Source: Fusobacterium sp. SYSU M8D902 | GTDB taxonomy: Bacteria > Fusobacteriota > Fusobacteriia > Fusobacteriales > Fusobacteriaceae | Direction of reading: 5' to 3' | Assembly: GCF_040199715.1 (NCBI RefSeq) | Contig: NZ_JBEFNA010000002.1 | Coordinates: forward strand, 154,256-218,255 | DNA length: 64,000 bases | In this document: positions 61,351-64,000 of the stretch, piece by piece | Position numbering within the stretch: position 1 is the stretch's first letter | How the letters are laid out: every line of letters starts with the position of its first letter | The notes under the pieces: generated by a model | Told to the model about the DNA's origin: nothing | Database searches by the model: none | The model's input: only the letters and a program-made list of their open reading frames with translations | Made by a program: the position numbers and the translations under genes

Positions 61351-62757
61351 ATGTATAAATTTATGGATGAAGATTTCCTTTTAAAAACAGAAGTTGGTAA
61401 AAAGTTATATCATGATTATGCAAAAAATATGCCCATTTTTGATTATCATTGTCACTTAAATCCTAAAGAAATTTCTGAGAATAAAAATTATAAAAATTTG
61501 ACTGAAATTTGGCTTGCTGGAGATCATTATAAGTGGAGAGCTATGAGAAGTAATGGAATAGATGAGAAATATATCACTGGAGATGCAGATGATTTTGATA
61601 AGTTTATGGCTTTTGTAAATACTATTGAATATTGCTTTGGAAATCCATTATACCATTGGTCTCATTTAGAATTAAAAAGATTTTTTGGAATAGATCTAGT
61701 AATAAATAAAAAAAATGCAAAGGAGATTTGGGATAGAACAAATGCATTATTAAATACTCCAGAATTTACAACAAAAGAACTAATAAAAAAATCAAATGTA
61801 ACAGCTTTATGCACTACAGATGATCCTATTGACTCTCTTGAATATCATCTTGAGATTTCAGAAGATAAAGAATTTGGTGTAAAAGTACTACCAACTTTTA
61901 GACCAGATAAAGTTTTAGGAATAGAAAAAATTGGTTTTAAAGATTACATAAACAAGCTTTCAGAAGTTTCAAATATGAAAATAGATTCTTTTGAAAAATT
62001 GGTAGAAGCATTAAAAATTAGAATTAAATTCTTTGTAGAAAGAGGTTGCTTAGTAACAGATCACAGTCTTGAAGAACCTTTCTTCCAATTAGCTACAAAA
62101 GAGGAAGTAGAGGAAGTATTTAAAAAGTCTTTAGAAGAAAAAGAAGTAAATAAAAAAGAGATAGAAATGTATAAAACTGCTATATTCTTAGAGTTAGCTA
62201 GAGAGTATAAAAAATATGATTTAGGAATGCAGTTACATATGGGAGCTCAAAGAAATAATAACACAAGAATGTTTGAAAAATTAGGAGCAGATATTGGAAT
62301 GGACTCTATAGGAGATAATAACTATGCTTATTCTCTTTCTAGATTATTGGATGAGTTGGAAAAAACTATGGAATTACCGAAAACAATATTATACTGTTTA
62401 AATCCTAAAGATAATGAAGTGTTAGGAACTATGATCGGAAATTTCCAATGTGGAGAAATGCCAGGTAAAATGCAATTTGGTTCAGGTTGGTGGTTCTTAG
62501 ATCAAAAAAATGGAATGATAAATCAAATGACTACACTATCTTGTTTAGGATTATTAAGAAGATTTATAGGAATGCTAACTGACTCTAGAAGTTTTATATC
62601 TTACACAAGGCATGAATATTTTAGAAGAATAATGTGCAATTTAATAGGAACTTGGGTAGAAGAGGGTGAAATTCCTTATGATTTAGAAATCCTAGAACCA
62701 ATGATCAAAGAAATTTGTTATTTAAATGCAAAAAATTACTTTAAACTAAAAGATTAA
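61351..62757 (+). CDS. uxaC: Glucuronate isomerase
   Basis: 468 residues from the ATG behind GGAGG. HxH metal motif His33 and His35 in FDYHCHLNP, typical of the amidohydrolase-fold UxaC. Internal blocks LCTTDDPIDSLEYH, LPTFRPDK, LQLHMGAQRNNN and GSGWWFLDQ agree. It converts D-glucuronate to D-fructuronate (and D-galacturonate to tagaturonate). First gene of the uxaC-uxuA-uxuB operon. Confidence 0.96.
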   Translation: MYKFMDEDFLLKTEVGKKLYHDYAKNMPIFDYHCHLNPKEISENKNYKNLTEIWLAGDHYKWRAMRSNGIDEKYITGDADDFDKFMAFVNTIEYCFGNPLYHWSHLELKRFFGIDLVINKKNAKEIWDRTNALLNTPEFTTKELIKKSNVTALCTTDDPIDSLEYHLEISEDKEFGVKVLPTFRPDKVLGIEKIGFKDYINKLSEVSNMKIDSFEKLVEALKIRIKFFVERGCLVTDHSLEEPFFQLATKEEVEEVFKKSLEEKEVNKKEIEMYKTAIFLELAREYKKYDLGMQLHMGAQRNNNTRMFEKLGADIGMDSIGDNNYAYSLSRLLDELEKTMELPKTILYCLNPKDNEVLGTMIGNFQCGEMPGKMQFGSGWWFLDQKNGMINQMTTLSCLGLLRRFIGMLTDSRSFISYTRHEYFRRIMCNLIGTWVEEGEIPYDLEILEPMIKEICYLNAKNYFKLKD

Positions 62758-62783
62758 AATATAAATAAATTTAAGGAGGAAAA

Positions 62784-63833
62784 ATGAAATTATCATTTAG
62801 ATGGTATGGAGATACAGACCCTGTAACTCTACAGTATATTAAACAAATCCCAACTATGCATAGTATAGTAACAGCTATATATGATGTTCCTGTTGGAGAA
62901 GTATGGAAAATGGAGAAAATTCAAGTTTTAAAAGAAAAAGTAGAAAAAGCTGGATTAAAATTTGAAGTAATTGAAAGTGTTCCAGTTCATGAAGATATTA
63001 AATTAGGACTTCCTACAAGAGAAAAATATATTGAGAATTACAAAAAAAATATTGAAAACCTAGCAAAAGCAGGAGTAAAAGTTATTTGTTACAACTTCAT
63101 GCCTGTATTTGACTGGACAAGATCTCAATTAGATAAAGAGTTAGAAGATGGTTCTACAACATTGGTTTATTATAAGGATCAAGTTGATAAATTAGATCCA
63201 TTAAATGCTGAACTATCTCTACCTGGATGGGATTCAAGTTATACTAAAGAAGAGATGGCAACTCTATTTGCTAAGTATAAAGAGATTGGAGAAGAAGGAC
63301 TTTGGGAAAACTTAAAATACTTCTTAGAGCAAATCATTCCAGTAGCTGAGATAAATGATATCAAAATGGCTATTCACCCTGACGATCCACCTTGGTCTAT
63401 ATTTGGATTACCAAGAATTATAACTAAAGAGGAAAACATAGACAGATTCTTAAATTTAGTTGATAGTAAGTACAATGGATTAACTTTATGTACTGGTTCT
63501 TTAGGATGTGCAAACTTCAATGATATGCCAAAATTAGTAGATAAATATAGTGCTATGGGAAGAATACATTTTATGCATGTTAGAAATGTAAAACTTCTAA
63601 ATGATGGAGTAAGTTTTGAAGAGTCAGCTCATTATTCTGGTTGTGGATCTTTAGATATTGTTGAAATTATGAGAGTTCTATCTAAAAATAATTTTGATGG
63701 ATACTTAAGACCAGACCACGGAAGAATGATTTGGGGAGAAACAGGTAAACCAGGTTATGGGCTATATGATAGAGCCTTAGGAGCAAGTTATATAACTGGA
63801 ATTTGGGAAACTTTGACAAAACTAAATAAATAG
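62784..63833 (+). CDS. uxuA: Mannonate dehydratase
   Basis: 349 residues. [25 protein letters not shown] and [10 protein letters not shown] are the metal-site motifs of UxuA, a TIM-barrel enzyme that converts D-mannonate to 2-keto-3-deoxygluconate. AAGGAGG precedes the ATG. 26 bases behind uxaC and 20 before uxuB. Confidence 0.96.
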   Translation: MKLSFRWYGDTDPVTLQYIKQIPTMHSIVTAIYDVPVGEVWKMEKIQVLKEKVEKAGLKFEVIESVPVHEDIKLGLPTREKYIENYKKNIENLAKAGVKVICYNFMPVFDWTRSQLDKELEDGSTTLVYYKDQVDKLDPLNAELSLPGWDSSYTKEEMATLFAKYKEIGEEGLWENLKYFLEQIIPVAEINDIKMAIHPDDPPWSIFGLPRIITKEENIDRFLNLVDSKYNGLTLCTGSLGCANFNDMPKLVDKYSAMGRIHFMHVRNVKLLNDGVSFEESAHYSGCGSLDIVEIMRVLSKNNFDGYLRPDHGRMIWGETGKPGYGLYDRALGASYITGIWETLTKLNK

Positions 63834-63853
63834 TATTTGATTTGGAGGACAAT

Positions 63854-64000
63854 ATGAAACTTTGTTTAAATAATTTAGCAGAAATAAAACAAATAAAAGA
63901 GATAAAAGCTCCAATATATGACATAGAAAAAATCAAGAAAAATACAATGGAAGCACCAAAATGGTTACATTTTGGTGCTGGAAATATATTTAGGGCTTAT
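63854..64000 (+). CDS. uxuB: Fructuronate reductase (mannitol dehydrogenase family), start only
   Basis: Only 49 codons are visible; the gene runs past the right edge. WLHFGAGNIFRAY near residue 37 is the N-terminal NAD-binding motif of the long-chain mannitol dehydrogenase family. Following uxaC and uxuA it should be UxuB, which reduces fructuronate to mannonate. GGAGG precedes the ATG. Confidence 0.85.
   Translation, partial: MKLCLNNLAEIKQIKEIKAPIYDIEKIKKNTMEAPKWLHFGAGNIFRAY

Noticed and set aside
1-64000. CRISPR arrays, tRNA/rRNA genes, insertion sequences, prophage
   Set aside because: No regular spaced repeats, no cloverleaf or rRNA motifs, and no transposase, integrase or phage structural genes were found on reading through the window.

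Overview
The window looks like chromosome of a Fusobacterium-type organism. It is very AT-rich, codon use is strongly A/T-biased, and the gene set mixes Gram-negative envelope genes (lpxK, lplT-aas fusion, murJ) with genes otherwise typical of Firmicutes (whiA, sepF/yggS, smc/scpA, agcS, hpr/ptsI). I cannot fix the species from sequence alone. No rRNA, tRNA, CRISPR array, insertion sequence or prophage was seen. Almost all DNA is coding, and operons are separated by clear hairpin terminators.

Layout. 1-1.6 kb (minus): nrdH and the start of a ribonucleotide reductase alpha gene, with two NrdR-like boxes in the leader. 1.8-3.8 kb (minus): ptsH then ptsI, general PTS proteins with a terminator between them. 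4.0-8.3 kb (plus): FMN 2-hydroxy-acid dehydrogenase, asparaginase, then aspA, an Asn-to-Asp-to-fumarate route. 8.4-10.3 kb (minus): M29 aminopeptidase and an alpha/beta hydrolase. 10.5-13.6 kb (plus): secreted M16 protease and a DUF1904 protein. 13.7-15.3 kb (minus): a membrane-anchored MORN-like repeat protein. 15.4-19.6 kb (minus): a five-gene P1B-ATPase operon in which four proteins carry the same HMA2-like domain; this is the most unusual system here. 19.8-22.4 kb (minus): flavodoxin/DUF2023 and a cellobiose-type PTS IIB/IIC. 22.7-23.7 kb (plus): a plasmid-type replication initiator homologue sitting alone.

23.8-33.1 kb (minus): a long housekeeping run polA-whiA-ribF-scpA-murJ-DNA methyltransferase-corA, divergent from ssb. 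33.7-41.2 kb: a Ser/Thr-rich lipoprotein, the three-domain lysophospholipid recycling protein LplT-Aas, an AbgT transporter, aroK, an SDR enzyme and a small Cys protein. 41.2-43.7 kb (minus): agcS and alr, linking alanine uptake and D-alanine supply. 43.8-48.9 kb (minus): pgcA-hemW-yggS-sepF-PP-loop ATPase. 49.0-50.4 kb (minus): mgtE. 50.5-59.4 kb (plus): rsmB-trmR, a FeoC-like protein with smc, and lpxK-unknown-IIA-nadD. 59.5-64 kb (plus): GntR regulator, AEC transporter and the hexuronate genes uxaC-uxuA-uxuB (cut by the window edge), with a UxuR/ExuR-like operator over the uxaC promoter.

Many genes have a TTG inside the ribosome-binding site; in those cases I chose the ATG that follows a GGAGG-type site. 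A few genes (the FMN dehydrogenase, the 65-residue protein, the PP-loop protein, the AEC transporter) do appear to start at TTG or GTG.
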